Assembly (NCBI GenBank): GCA_905198745.1
Contig: CAJKDU010000001.1
Span: 89,876 to 153,875, forward strand
From: an uncultured Prevotella sp.
GTDB lineage: Bacteria > Bacteroidota > Bacteroidia > Bacteroidales > Bacteroidaceae
Direction of reading: 5' to 3'
Length of the DNA stretch: 64,000 nucleotides
Shown here: positions 17,133 through 26,228 of the stretch, piece by piece
Layout: each line of letters opens with the position of its first letter
How positions within the stretch are numbered: the stretch's first letter is position 1
Program-made: the position numbers and the translations under genes
Notes under the pieces: generated by a model
What the model was told of the DNA's origin: nothing
The model's input: the letters and a program-made list of their open reading frames with translations, nothing else
Databases searched by the model: none

Positions 17133-18293
17133 ATGGAAATAGAACATGTGAGAAGTCGTTTCATCAAGCATTTTGATGGACAAACAGGAAATATATACGC
17201 ATCACCGGGCCGTATCAACCTCATAGGCGAGCACACAGACTACAACGGAGGATTCGTATTCCCTGGTGCCGTGGACAAAGGCATCATGGCAGAAGTGCGA
17301 CCTAACGGCACAAACACCGTGATGTGCTACTCCATTGACCTGAAGGACCGCGTAGAATTCAAGGTTGACGACCCACAAGGCCCACGTGCAAGTTGGGCAC
17401 GCTACATCTACGGCATTGTGCAGGAAATGCGCAAGTTGGGTGTAGACGTGAAGGGATTCAACACTGCCTTCTCGGGCGACGTGCCCCTCGGAGCAGGCAT
17501 GTCTTCGTCTGCAGCCTTAGAGAGTTGCTTTGCCTATGCCATCAACGATCTTTTCGCCAACAACCGCATTTCCAAGTGGGACATGGCGTTGGCAGGTCAA
17601 GCCACGGAGCATAACTACTGCGGCGTGAACTGTGGCATTATGGACCAGTTTGCAAGCGTGTTCGGCAAAGAAGGATGCCTGATGCGTTTGGATTGCCGTA
17701 GCCGTGAGTTTGAATACTTCCCCTTCAAACCGGTAGGCTACAAACTCGTGCTCCTCGACTCCGTGGTGAAACACGAACTGGCAGGTTCGCCCTACAATGA
17801 CCGTCGCAATAGTTGTGAAAACGTAGTGAAACACATTGCAGCCAAGCATCCGGAAGGAAAATTCGAGACGCTGCGCGACTGCACATGGGAACAACTCGAC
17901 GAGGTGCGTCAAGAAGTGGGAGAAGAGGACTACAAGCGTGCCCGCTTCGTTCTCGGTGAGAAAGACCGCGTGCTCGCTGTATGCGATGCCCTTAACGCAG
18001 GCGACTACGAAACCGTAGGCAAGAAAATGTATGAGACTCACGAGGGACTGTCGAAAGACTACGAGGTAAGTTGCGAGGAACTCGATTACCTGAACGATCT
18101 CGCCAAGGCCAATGGAGTGACCGGAAGCCGCATCATGGGCGGAGGTTTCGGAGGATGCACCATCAACCTGGTGAAAGACGAACTCTACGACCAGTTCATT
18201 GCTGACGCCAAGGCAAAGTTTGCCGCAAAATACGGACATGAGCCTAAGGTGTATGATGTGGTAATAAGCGACGGCTCAAGAAAAGTCTGCTAA
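17133..18293 (+). CDS. galK: Galactokinase
   Basis: GHMP-family kinase phosphorylating alpha-D-galactose to galactose-1-phosphate, the first intracellular Leloir step. 386 residues. The galactokinase signature GRINLIGEHTDYNGGFVFP is near residue 24. The ATP loop is PLGAGMSSSAALES (near 118). The catalytic Asp region is CGVNCGIMDQFASVFG (near 165), and the C-terminal GHMP motif is GSRIMGGGFGGCTINLV (near 331). Last gene of the galM-transporter-galK group, 37 bp after the transporter, followed by a terminator. galT and galE are not in this window. Confidence 0.95.
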   Translation: MEIEHVRSRFIKHFDGQTGNIYASPGRINLIGEHTDYNGGFVFPGAVDKGIMAEVRPNGTNTVMCYSIDLKDRVEFKVDDPQGPRASWARYIYGIVQEMRKLGVDVKGFNTAFSGDVPLGAGMSSSAALESCFAYAINDLFANNRISKWDMALAGQATEHNYCGVNCGIMDQFASVFGKEGCLMRLDCRSREFEYFPFKPVGYKLVLLDSVVKHELAGSPYNDRRNSCENVVKHIAAKHPEGKFETLRDCTWEQLDEVRQEVGEEDYKRARFVLGEKDRVLAVCDALNAGDYETVGKKMYETHEGLSKDYEVSCEELDYLNDLAKANGVTGSRIMGGGFGGCTINLVKDELYDQFIADAKAKFAAKYGHEPKVYDVVISDGSRKVC

Positions 18294-18311
18294 CCATTCA
18301 CCCTCAATATA

Positions 18312-18353
18312 AGAAAAGCGTGCTTGCCCCAAAGGCTTGCACGCTTTTCTTTT
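18312..18353 (+). terminator. Terminator after galK
   Basis: Stem GAAAAGCGTGC paired with GCACGCTTTTC, then TTTTG. Separates the galactose from the arabinose operon. Confidence 0.85.
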
Positions 18354-18370
18354 GTGCGCACACAGCAACA

Positions 18371-18459
18371 CAAACACTTAAAAAGTGTTATTTAAGCATT
18401 CTTTGGATAAAAAAGAAGAGAACAATAGATACAATGTATAGATATTTATTGTAATTTTA
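18371..18459 (+). promoter_or_regulatory. Candidate control region of the arabinose operon
   Basis: Contains the perfect inverted repeat AACACTT-AAA-AAGTGTT (18371-18387), the palindrome ATACAATGTAT (18429-18439), and the spaced repeat ACAAT (18431) to ATTGT (18448). The last overlaps a -7-like TAATTTTA (18452-18459). The operon encodes its own regulator AraR, so one of these may be its operator. Which one cannot be told from a single sequence. Confidence 0.4.
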
Positions 18460-18496
18460 CACCCAAATCAAGAAAAACAAAACCAACAACCAAATC

Positions 18497-19675
18497 ATGA
18501 GAAAAGCAAAGACACTTCTTTGGAGCACAGGCCTCGCCACATTGCTCCTCGCGGCCTGCCAATCGGCCCCACAGTCAAACCTGACCGTATCGGGTCTCGA
18601 CCCAACGGCTTTCGACTCTACCGTCAACGGCAAGCCCGTGAAACTCTACACCCTTAAAAACGACAACGGCATTGAGGTGTGCATCACAAACTTCGGCGGC
18701 CGTGTGGTATCGCTTGTGGTTCCCGACAAGAACAAAACGCCCACGGACGTAGTGCTCGGATATGACAACCTGAAGCAATACACAGATTCGGTGAACAGTC
18801 CGAGCGACTTTGGCTCTACCGTAGGACGCTATGCCAACCGCATCAACAAGGGCAAACTGACGGTGGCTGGCAAGAAGTACCAACTGCCTCGAAACAACTT
18901 CGGCCACTGCCTGCATGGAGGAACGTCAGGATGGATGTATCAGGTATATGACGCCGTACAGCCCAACGACAGCACTCTGAAACTGTCCATCGTCTCACCC
19001 GACGGCGACAACGGATTCCCCGGTACCGTGAAGGCTACAGCCACATATACAGTGCTGAGCGACAACACGTTGGACATCAAGTTTGAAGCAACGACTGACA
19101 AAGAGACCGTCATAAACATGACCAACCACAGTTACTTCAATCTCAATGGTGACCCGTCGAAACCGGGCACAAACATGATTCTCTATGTCAATGCGGACAA
19201 GTTCACCCCCACCGACTCTACTTACATGACTACCGGCGAAATTCTGCCAGTCTTCAGCAGTCCGTTTGACTTCCGCAAGCCAAGAGCCCTCTACACCACT
19301 ATTGACGATACCACCAACTATCTCATCAAGAATGCACAAGGCTACGACCACAACTGGTGTCTGAACACCTACAAGAACGGTAAAGGCGACGACACCAAGG
19401 TGTGTGCCTCGCTCTATTCACCCACAACGGGCATCTTCCTGAGAATGTACACCAACGAACCAGGCGTGCAGGTATATACAGGCAACTTCCAGGGCACAGG
19501 CATCAGTTGCAAGCACGGCATCAAATATCCCAAGCACGTATCCGTCTGCCTGGAAAGTCAGAAATATCCAGACTCTCCCAACAAGAAGAAATGGCCTTCA
19601 CCATATCTCAAGCCCGGAGAAAAGTACTACAGCCATGTGGCCTACAAGTTCTCTGTAAGAACCAAGGAAGAATAA
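18497..19675 (+). CDS. Aldose 1-epimerase lipoprotein, first gene of the arabinose operon
   Basis: Mutarotase-fold enzyme of 392 residues, exported: the signal peptide ends in the lipobox LLLAAC (Cys near residue 21). Active-site features match the cytoplasmic GalM at 14.5 kb: YANRINKGKL, FGHCLHGGTSGW, MTNHSYFNLNGD with the catalytic His, GYDHNWCLN, and LESQKYPDSPNKKKWPS. The homologous cluster in Bacteroides begins with a similar gene. It probably speeds anomer exchange of L-arabinose in the periplasm or at the surface before uptake, which is inference from location. It starts the lipoprotein-symporter-araR-araD-araA-araB operon. Confidence 0.88.
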   Translation: MRKAKTLLWSTGLATLLLAACQSAPQSNLTVSGLDPTAFDSTVNGKPVKLYTLKNDNGIEVCITNFGGRVVSLVVPDKNKTPTDVVLGYDNLKQYTDSVNSPSDFGSTVGRYANRINKGKLTVAGKKYQLPRNNFGHCLHGGTSGWMYQVYDAVQPNDSTLKLSIVSPDGDNGFPGTVKATATYTVLSDNTLDIKFEATTDKETVINMTNHSYFNLNGDPSKPGTNMILYVNADKFTPTDSTYMTTGEILPVFSSPFDFRKPRALYTTIDDTTNYLIKNAQGYDHNWCLNTYKNGKGDDTKVCASLYSPTTGIFLRMYTNEPGVQVYTGNFQGTGISCKHGIKYPKHVSVCLESQKYPDSPNKKKWPSPYLKPGEKYYSHVAYKFSVRTKEE

Positions 19676-19703
19676 CAAAGAAAACCAATAACAATAAAAA
19701 GAC

Positions 19704-21383
19704 ATGCAATTATTAGACTGGATTGTGATAGGTGTCTTCTGCTTGGCACTTATCGGTATCGTATTATGGGTGGTCAAGCAGAAGAACAATGACTCTGCCG
19801 ATTACTTTCTGGGAGGTAAGGACGCTACATGGATAGCGATCGGTGCTTCCATCTTTGCCTCCAACATCGGTTCGGAACACCTGATTGGACTTGCAGGAGC
19901 TGGTGCTTCGAGCGGAATGGCCATGGCCCACTGGGAAATCCAAGGATGGATGATTCTTATTCTTGGATGGGTGTTCGTCCCCTTCTATACCCGCTCCATG
20001 GTTTACACCATGCCCGAATTCCTCGAACGCAGATATAACAAGGAAAGCCGTACAATTCTATCAGTCATCTCGCTCATCAGCTACGTACTTACCAAGGTGG
20101 CTGTGACGGTGTATGCCGGAGGATTGGTGTTCCAGCAAGTGTTCGGTATCAAGGAACTGTGGGGCATTGACTTCTTTTGGATTGCAGCCATCGGATTGGT
20201 GCTCATCACTGCCATCTACACCATCTTCGGCGGCATGAAGAGCGTGCTCTATACTTCCGTGCTACAGACGCCTATTCTCCTCTTGGGGTCCCTGATTATC
20301 CTTGTGCTCGGACTGAAAGCAGTAGGCGGTTGGGACCAGGTGATGACCATCTGTTCTCTGGAACCTGTCAACGAATATGACGATCACATGACCGACTTGA
20401 TACGTGACCTCCGCGACCCGCAGTATCCATGGCTCGGAGCATTGGTAGGTTCGGCCGTCATCGGCTTTTGGTACTGGTGTACAGACCAGTATATCGTTCA
20501 GCGTGTGCTCTCCGGCAAGAACGAAAAGGAAGCTCGCCGCGGTACCATCTTCGGTGCATATCTGAAGTTACTGCCCGTGTTCATCTTCCTCATCCCCGGC
20601 ATGATTGCCTACGCCCTGAACCAGAAGAACGGAGGATTCCTGCCTGTAGACGCCACCGGTGCAGTTTTGAGCGATGCAGCATTCCCCACACTCGTGGCCA
20701 AGCTACTTCCCACTGGAGTTAAAGGACTCGTAGTATGTGGCATTCTGGCTGCCCTGATGAGTTCACTTGCATCCCTGTTCAACTCATCGGCCATGCTCTT
20801 CACCATTGACTTCTATAAGCGTCTGCGCCCGCAGACCTCAGAAAAGGCACTGGTGCGCATCGGCCAAATAGCCACAGTGGTCATTGTGGTGCTTGGCATC
20901 CTGTGGATACCTATCATGCGCAGTGTCGGCAACGTGCTCTACAACTATCTGCAGGATGTGCAGAGTGTGCTGGCACCGGGCATTGCCGCAGCCTTCCTGC
21001 TGGGAATCTGCTGGAAACGCGCATCTGCAAAGGGAGGCATGTGGGGACTGCTTGCCGGCATCATCATTGGTCTTACCCGATTGGGCGCCAAGGTGTACTA
21101 CAGCAACGTCAGCGATGCCCAGGACAACTGGTTCAAAGCTGTGTTCTATGATTTCAATTGGCTCTACTTCTGCGGCGCCATGCTCGTGGTATGCTGCCTG
21201 ATTGTGGCCATCGTGAGCCTCTGCACGGAAGCTCCCGACCCTCAAAAGATACAAGGACTCGTGTTCGGCACTTCCACACCGGAACAGCGTGCAGCCACTC
21301 GTGCCAGCTGGAACAAGTGGGATGTGATACACACAGTGATTATCCTTGGCATTACTGTAGCATTCTACATTTACTTCTGGTAA
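19704..21383 (+). CDS. Sodium/sugar symporter (SSS family), likely L-arabinose
   Basis: Inner-membrane transporter of 559 residues with about 14 hydrophobic segments and the SSS/SGLT fold. It begins LLDWIVIGVFCLALIGIVLW. The conserved early motif is ADYFLGGKDATWIAIGASIF followed by NIGSEHLIGLAG. A further family motif, FWYWCTDQYIVQRVLSGKN, lies in the middle. It lies between the mutarotase lipoprotein and araR, so arabinose is the probable substrate. In Bacteroides thetaiotaomicron an SSS transporter occupies the equivalent place. The stop codon is one base from the araR start, implying translational coupling. Confidence 0.9.
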   Translation: MQLLDWIVIGVFCLALIGIVLWVVKQKNNDSADYFLGGKDATWIAIGASIFASNIGSEHLIGLAGAGASSGMAMAHWEIQGWMILILGWVFVPFYTRSMVYTMPEFLERRYNKESRTILSVISLISYVLTKVAVTVYAGGLVFQQVFGIKELWGIDFFWIAAIGLVLITAIYTIFGGMKSVLYTSVLQTPILLLGSLIILVLGLKAVGGWDQVMTICSLEPVNEYDDHMTDLIRDLRDPQYPWLGALVGSAVIGFWYWCTDQYIVQRVLSGKNEKEARRGTIFGAYLKLLPVFIFLIPGMIAYALNQKNGGFLPVDATGAVLSDAAFPTLVAKLLPTGVKGLVVCGILAALMSSLASLFNSSAMLFTIDFYKRLRPQTSEKALVRIGQIATVVIVVLGILWIPIMRSVGNVLYNYLQDVQSVLAPGIAAAFLLGICWKRASAKGGMWGLLAGIIIGLTRLGAKVYYSNVSDAQDNWFKAVFYDFNWLYFCGAMLVVCCLIVAIVSLCTEAPDPQKIQGLVFGTSTPEQRAATRASWNKWDVIHTVIILGITVAFYIYFW

Positions 21384-21384
21384 A

Positions 21385-22062
21385 ATGACAAATTTCTATC
21401 AAGACCACACCAAAGTCTACGTTTCGGTGGACTGCATCATCTTCGGGTTCGAGGAAGACAAGCTCAAGATTCTCCTCGGAAAGCGAAAGATGGATCCTGG
21501 ACGCGGGCAATGGTCGCTATACGGAGGCTTCGTCAACGCCAATGAGAGTGTTGACGAAGCCGCAAACCGCGTGCTGAAGACTCTCACGGGCATGAGCAAA
21601 GTGTACATGAAACAGGTAGGCGCATTCGGTGCCGTTGACCGTGATCCTGGTGAACGCGTAATTTCCATTGCCTATTGCGCACTCATCAACGTGAAAGACT
21701 ACGACGACGCACTGCGCGAGGAGCACCAAGTGGAATGGGTCAACATGGACGAAATGCCCCAGTTGTATTCCGACCACAACGATATGGTAGCCAAAGCCTT
21801 GTCTATCCTTAGACGAAGAATCGCTACAGAGCCTATCTGTTTCAACCTTCTGCCGAGTCTCTTCACGCTGACACAACTGCAACATGTGTATGAAGCCATT
21901 CAAGGAGAAGAGACCGACAAACGCAACTTCCGCAAAAGAATCAAGAACATGGACTTTATTGAAAAGACTGAGCTGATAGACCACAAGACTTCTAAACGCG
22001 GTGCTGCACTCTTCCGTTTCAACAAAAAAGCCTTTAAGGAAGAAGCCGTATTCAAATTATAG
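21385..22062 (+). CDS. araR: AraR, Nudix-derived transcriptional regulator of arabinose use
   Basis: 225 residues: a Nudix domain (about 10-150) and a C-terminal winged helix (about 155-225) with PSLFTLTQLQHVYEAI and RNFRKRIKNMDFIEKTE. The Nudix box at residues 48-70 has lost catalysis. The positions that should read REUxEE are RVLKTL, so three acidic metal ligands are missing, as expected for a sensor domain. This is the NrtR-like family to which the AraR repressor of B. thetaiotaomicron belongs; there it responds to L-arabinose. It is embedded in the operon it would control, one base after the symporter gene and 19 bp before araD. Confidence 0.9.
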   Translation: MTNFYQDHTKVYVSVDCIIFGFEEDKLKILLGKRKMDPGRGQWSLYGGFVNANESVDEAANRVLKTLTGMSKVYMKQVGAFGAVDRDPGERVISIAYCALINVKDYDDALREEHQVEWVNMDEMPQLYSDHNDMVAKALSILRRRIATEPICFNLLPSLFTLTQLQHVYEAIQGEETDKRNFRKRIKNMDFIEKTELIDHKTSKRGAALFRFNKKAFKEEAVFKL

Positions 22063-22081
22063 GAACTTAACAACAAAAGAT

Positions 22082-22786
22082 ATGCTTGAAGAACTGAAAG
22101 AAAAAGTATTCCGTGCCAACCTTGACCTGGTGAAGCACAACCTCGTGATTTTCACTTGGGGCAACGTGTCGGGCATAGACAGAGAAAAAGGTTTGGTTGT
22201 CATTAAGCCTTCCGGCGTGAGCTACGACACCATGAAAGCATCTGACATGGTGGTGGTAGACCTGCAGACAGGGAAAGTGGTGGAAGGAGACCTGAACCCT
22301 TCTTCCGACACACCAACCCATCTGGTACTGTATCGTGCTTTCCCCGAAATAGGTGGCATAGTGCACACCCACTCCACCTACGCCACAGCCTGGGCACAGG
22401 CAGGCAAAGACATTCCAAACATCGGCACCACACATGCCGACTATTTCCACGACGACATACCTTGCACAGCCGACATGACCGAAGCTGAAGTAAAGGGCGA
22501 CTATGAATTGGAAACAGGAAATGTCATTGTGAAAAGAATCAAGGACGGCAATATAAACCCCATACACACACCCGGTGTTCTCGTAAAAAACCATGGTCCA
22601 TTCTCCTGGGGCAAGAATGCCGACAATGCAGTATATAATGCCGTGGTGATGGAACAAGTGGCCAAGATGGCTTTCATCTCGTTCAGCGTCAACCCCAACA
22701 CTACTATGAATCCCTTGCTCGTGGAGAAGCATTTCAGTAGAAAGCATGGTCCCAATGCCTACTACGGACAAAAGAAAAAGCACTAA
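22082..22786 (+). CDS. araD: L-ribulose-5-phosphate 4-epimerase
   Basis: Class II aldolase-fold zinc enzyme making D-xylulose-5-phosphate, the last step of arabinose conversion. About 234 residues. Motifs: TWGNVSGIDREKGLVVIKPSG, the zinc ligands in GIVHTHSTYATAWAQAG, and the later His in LVKNHGPFSWGKNADNAV. The start at 22082 (MLEELKEKVF) is chosen over an in-frame ATG at 22001, which would overlap araR by 62 bp and add unrelated residues. Third pathway gene by reaction order, but first of the araD-araA-araB run. Confidence 0.93.
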   Translation: MLEELKEKVFRANLDLVKHNLVIFTWGNVSGIDREKGLVVIKPSGVSYDTMKASDMVVVDLQTGKVVEGDLNPSSDTPTHLVLYRAFPEIGGIVHTHSTYATAWAQAGKDIPNIGTTHADYFHDDIPCTADMTEAEVKGDYELETGNVIVKRIKDGNINPIHTPGVLVKNHGPFSWGKNADNAVYNAVVMEQVAKMAFISFSVNPNTTMNPLLVEKHFSRKHGPNAYYGQKKKH

Positions 22787-22874
22787 AGGACAATGACGCA
22801 AAGGCCCCGTGAACAAATTTTCACGGATTAAGCCGGCAACTTTATTTATTCAACAACTAACAAAACTTATTACT

Positions 22875-24422
22875 ATGATCAAAGCTTTTGAGGATTTCGA
22901 AATATGGTTCGTCACAGGTGCACAGCTCCTCTACGGAGGTGACGCCGTGAAACAAGTAGACGGGCACTCCAAGGAGATGGTAGACGGCTTGAACCAGTCT
23001 GGCAGACTTCCCATTAAAGTGGTTTATAAAGGCACTGCCAACAATACACATGAAGTGGCAGACGTAATGGCGGCAGCCAACAACGAAAAGAAGTGCGTGG
23101 GTGTCATCACATGGATGCACACATTCTCACCTGCCAAGATGTGGATACATGGTCTGCAGATTCTGCGCAAGCCATTGCTCCACCTCCACACGCAATACAA
23201 TCAGCACATTCCTTATGAGACAATGGATATGGACTTCATGAACCTCAACCAGAGTGCTCACGGAGACCGCGAGTATGCCCATATCCTGTCCAGACTCCGC
23301 AAGCCACGCAAGACGGTCATCGGCTACTGGAAAGACGCCAAGACCCAAGACCACATTGCCGTTTGGGAACGCGTGTGCGCTGCCTGGGCTGACGCTCAGG
23401 ATTGTCTCATCCTGCGCTTCGGTGACCAAATGAACAACGTGGCTGTAACCGATGGCGACAAGGTGGCTGCCGAACAAGTGCTGGGCTATCACGTTGACTA
23501 TTGCCCATTCTCAACCGTGATGCAGTATTTCGACCAAATCAAGGACGAGGATGTGACAGCACTGGTGAAAGACTTGTACTTCAAGCAATACACGGTGGCA
23601 GAAGAACTGAAAGACGAAAGCACAGAAGCCTACCGCAAAATCTGGAATGCAGCCAAAGCCGAACTCACATTGCGAGCCGTACTCAAAGCTTTCGGTGCAA
23701 AGGGATTCACTACAAACTTTGATGACTTGGGCGACTACAACGTGGAAGAAACAGGCAGAGGATTCGACCAAATTCCGGGTCTTGCCTCGCAGCGACTGAT
23801 GCACGACGGCTACGGATTCGGTGCCGAAGGCGACTGGAAGAGTGCCGCTCTCTATCGCACCACCTGGTTCATGAGCCAAGGACTGGAAGGCGGAACATCA
23901 TTCCTTGAGGACTACACGCTCAATTTCGACGGAGAGAACACGTCTATCCTTGAATCCCACATGCTCGAAATCAACCCAGACATCTCGGAGGAGGAAAAGC
24001 CAAGACTGGAAGTGCATTTCCTCGGCATTGGCATCCGCAAAACACAAACCGCCCGACTGGTCTTCACTACCAAACAGGGACACGGCGTGACAGCTACCAT
24101 CGTGGATATGGGAAACCGTTTCAGGCTCATTTCCAACGACGTGAATCTCATCAAGAGCAAGCCTCTGCCCAAACTGCCAGTGGCTTCGGCACTGTGGATT
24201 CCAGAACCTACATTCGAGGTAGGTGTAGGATGCTGGATGAATGCCGGAGGCACACACCATTCGTGCTTCGGTTTCGGACTGACCGACGAGTATTGGCGCG
24301 ACTATGCAGAAATTGCAGACATAGAATGTTGCATCATCAACAAGGACACTGACTATGAGCGTTTTCGCCAAGACTTGCGCGTAAACGAAGTATACTATAT
24401 GCTGAACAAGGCATTAAGATAA
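22875..24422 (+). CDS. araA: L-arabinose isomerase
   Basis: Converts L-arabinose to L-ribulose, manganese dependent, cytoplasmic. About 515 residues from the ATG at 22875 (MIKAFEDFEIWFVTGAQLLYG). An upstream in-frame ATG at 22809 would add 22 residues without homology to the usual N-terminus and is rejected. Family motifs: TWMHTFSPAKMWIHGL (near residue 80), LHTQYNQHIPYETMDMDFMN, RFGDQMNNVAVTDGDK, and the C-terminal metal/His region GGTHHSCFGFGLTDEYWRDY. It lies 88 bp after araD and 23 bp before araB. Confidence 0.94.
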   Translation: MIKAFEDFEIWFVTGAQLLYGGDAVKQVDGHSKEMVDGLNQSGRLPIKVVYKGTANNTHEVADVMAAANNEKKCVGVITWMHTFSPAKMWIHGLQILRKPLLHLHTQYNQHIPYETMDMDFMNLNQSAHGDREYAHILSRLRKPRKTVIGYWKDAKTQDHIAVWERVCAAWADAQDCLILRFGDQMNNVAVTDGDKVAAEQVLGYHVDYCPFSTVMQYFDQIKDEDVTALVKDLYFKQYTVAEELKDESTEAYRKIWNAAKAELTLRAVLKAFGAKGFTTNFDDLGDYNVEETGRGFDQIPGLASQRLMHDGYGFGAEGDWKSAALYRTTWFMSQGLEGGTSFLEDYTLNFDGENTSILESHMLEINPDISEEEKPRLEVHFLGIGIRKTQTARLVFTTKQGHGVTATIVDMGNRFRLISNDVNLIKSKPLPKLPVASALWIPEPTFEVGVGCWMNAGGTHHSCFGFGLTDEYWRDYAEIADIECCIINKDTDYERFRQDLRVNEVYYMLNKALR

Positions 24423-24445
24423 ACAAGAAAACAAAAGGCAGAAAC

Positions 24446-26047
24446 ATGACACAACCAAATGCAAAGACAACCATCGAGAGTGGCAACGCCATTCTCGGCA
24501 TTGAGTTCGGTTCCACCCGAATCAAGGCTGTCTTGATAGACGCGAACAATACTCCCATAGCCCAAGGGGCGCACGAATGGGAGAACCAACTCGAAGATGG
24601 AATATGGACCTACAGTACGGAAGCCATCTGGTACGGACTGCAAAACTGTTACGCCAACCTGCGCGATAACGTGAAAAGACTCTATGACACGGAAATAGAA
24701 CACTTGTCGGCCATCGGCATCAGTGCCATGATGCACGGATACATGGCGTTCGACAAGAACCAGGATATTCTCGTGCCGTTCAGGACATGGCGCAACACCA
24801 ACACAGGAGAAGCAGCCAAACAGTTGTCGGAACTATTCCATTTCAACATTCCCCTTCGTTGGAGCATCAGCCATCTTTACCAGGCTATCCTCAACCAAGA
24901 ACCACACGTAAAAGACATTGACTTCCTCACCACTCTGGCGGGCTACATTCATTGGCAACTCACCGGACAGAAGGTCTTGGGCATTGGCGATGCATCGGGC
25001 ATGCTCCCTATTGATGCCCAGACCAAGCAGTATTCTGCCCCAATGGTGGAAAAGTTCAACAAACTCATTGCCAACAAGAATCTGGGATGGACTCTGCTCG
25101 ACATTCTTCCATCCATTCTCAACGCAGGCGCCGATGCAGGCATACTGACCGAAGAAGGCGCACGACGCCTGGATGTGTCGGGACACCTCAAGGCAGGGTG
25201 TCCGCTCTGTCCTCCGGAAGGCGACGCAGGAACAGGAATGGTGGCTACGAATGCCGTGCGGCCACGCACAGGCAACGTGTCGGCCGGAACATCATCCTTT
25301 TCGATGATTGTCCTTGAGAAGGATCTCTCACAGCCCTACGAACCTATTGACATGGTGACCACACCCGACGGCAGTCCGGTAGCCATGGTGCATTGCAACA
25401 ACTGTACATCTGATCTCAATGCATGGGTCGGCATGTTCAAGGAGTTCCAAATGCTCATGGGACATCCTGTAGACATGGACGACATCTTCGACAAGCTCTA
25501 TCATCATGCCCTCGAAGGTGACGCAGACTGTGGAGGAATGGTGGCTTACAACTATTTCTCCGGAGAGCCTATAACAGGCCTCAGCGAAGGAAGACCTCTT
25601 TTCGTCCGCTCCGCCAACGACAAGTTCTCACTGGCCAACTTCATGCGTGCCAACCTTTATGCATCGGTGGCTGTACTGAAAATCGGCAACGACATTCTCT
25701 TTAACAAAGAACATGTGAAAGTTGACCGCATCACGGGGCATGGCGGACTCTTCAAGACCAAAGGTGTGGGACAGCGCATCCTTGCCGCTGCCATCAACTC
25801 ACCCATCTCTGTTATGGAAACGGCCGGTGAAGGCGGCGCATGGGGCATCGCCCTGTTGGCAGCCTACGAGGTGAACAACGAAAAACATCTGTCGCTTGCC
25901 GACTGGCTCGACGAGCAAGTGTTTGCCGGCAACACGGGCGAAGAAATCGCCCCCACCACAGCCGACGTGGAAGGCTTCAATGCTTATATCAAGAATTATG
26001 AGGCAGGATTGCCCATTGAGCAGGCTGCCGTCAATTGCAAGAAATAG
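24446..26047 (+). CDS. araB: FGGY-family kinase, L-ribulokinase of the Bacteroidota type
   Basis: ATP-dependent sugar kinase, 533 residues, expected to phosphorylate L-ribulose. The ASKHA fold is seen in ILGIEFGSTRIKAVLID (near residue 16) and GTGMVATNAVRPRTGNVSAG (near 268). A FGGY-C type end includes ITGHGGLFKTKGVGQRILAA (near 430). By sequence it looks nearer to xylulokinases than to E. coli AraB. The assignment as ribulokinase rests on the araD-araA neighbourhood and the parallel operon in Bacteroides. Last gene of the operon, followed by a strong terminator. Confidence 0.85.
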   Translation: MTQPNAKTTIESGNAILGIEFGSTRIKAVLIDANNTPIAQGAHEWENQLEDGIWTYSTEAIWYGLQNCYANLRDNVKRLYDTEIEHLSAIGISAMMHGYMAFDKNQDILVPFRTWRNTNTGEAAKQLSELFHFNIPLRWSISHLYQAILNQEPHVKDIDFLTTLAGYIHWQLTGQKVLGIGDASGMLPIDAQTKQYSAPMVEKFNKLIANKNLGWTLLDILPSILNAGADAGILTEEGARRLDVSGHLKAGCPLCPPEGDAGTGMVATNAVRPRTGNVSAGTSSFSMIVLEKDLSQPYEPIDMVTTPDGSPVAMVHCNNCTSDLNAWVGMFKEFQMLMGHPVDMDDIFDKLYHHALEGDADCGGMVAYNYFSGEPITGLSEGRPLFVRSANDKFSLANFMRANLYASVAVLKIGNDILFNKEHVKVDRITGHGGLFKTKGVGQRILAAAINSPISVMETAGEGGAWGIALLAAYEVNNEKHLSLADWLDEQVFAGNTGEEIAPTTADVEGFNAYIKNYEAGLPIEQAAVNCKK

Positions 26048-26060
26048 CCACAAATACCAA

Positions 26061-26110
26061 GACGCGGTGCACTCGCTGGCGCGGAAGTGCATCGCGTCTT
26101 TTTTATTTTT
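26061..26110 (+). terminator. Terminator of the arabinose operon
   Basis: 13-bp stem (26061-26073 with 26086-26098, one G-U pair), then TTTTTTATTTTT. Confidence 0.9.
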
Positions 26111-26228
26111 CAGTGAACCCTCACGCGCCTACGTACTATCATTGACAGAGAGCTACATAAATCGGTTTGACACAGCAACATGACTGTACAAACGCTACAA
26201 GACTCTCATACAAAAACAATCAGCGACA

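Noticed and set aside
22001..22081. Upstream ATG for araD
   Set aside because: Would overlap araR by 62 bp and add residues not found in the enzyme family; the start at 22082 has the correct N-terminus.
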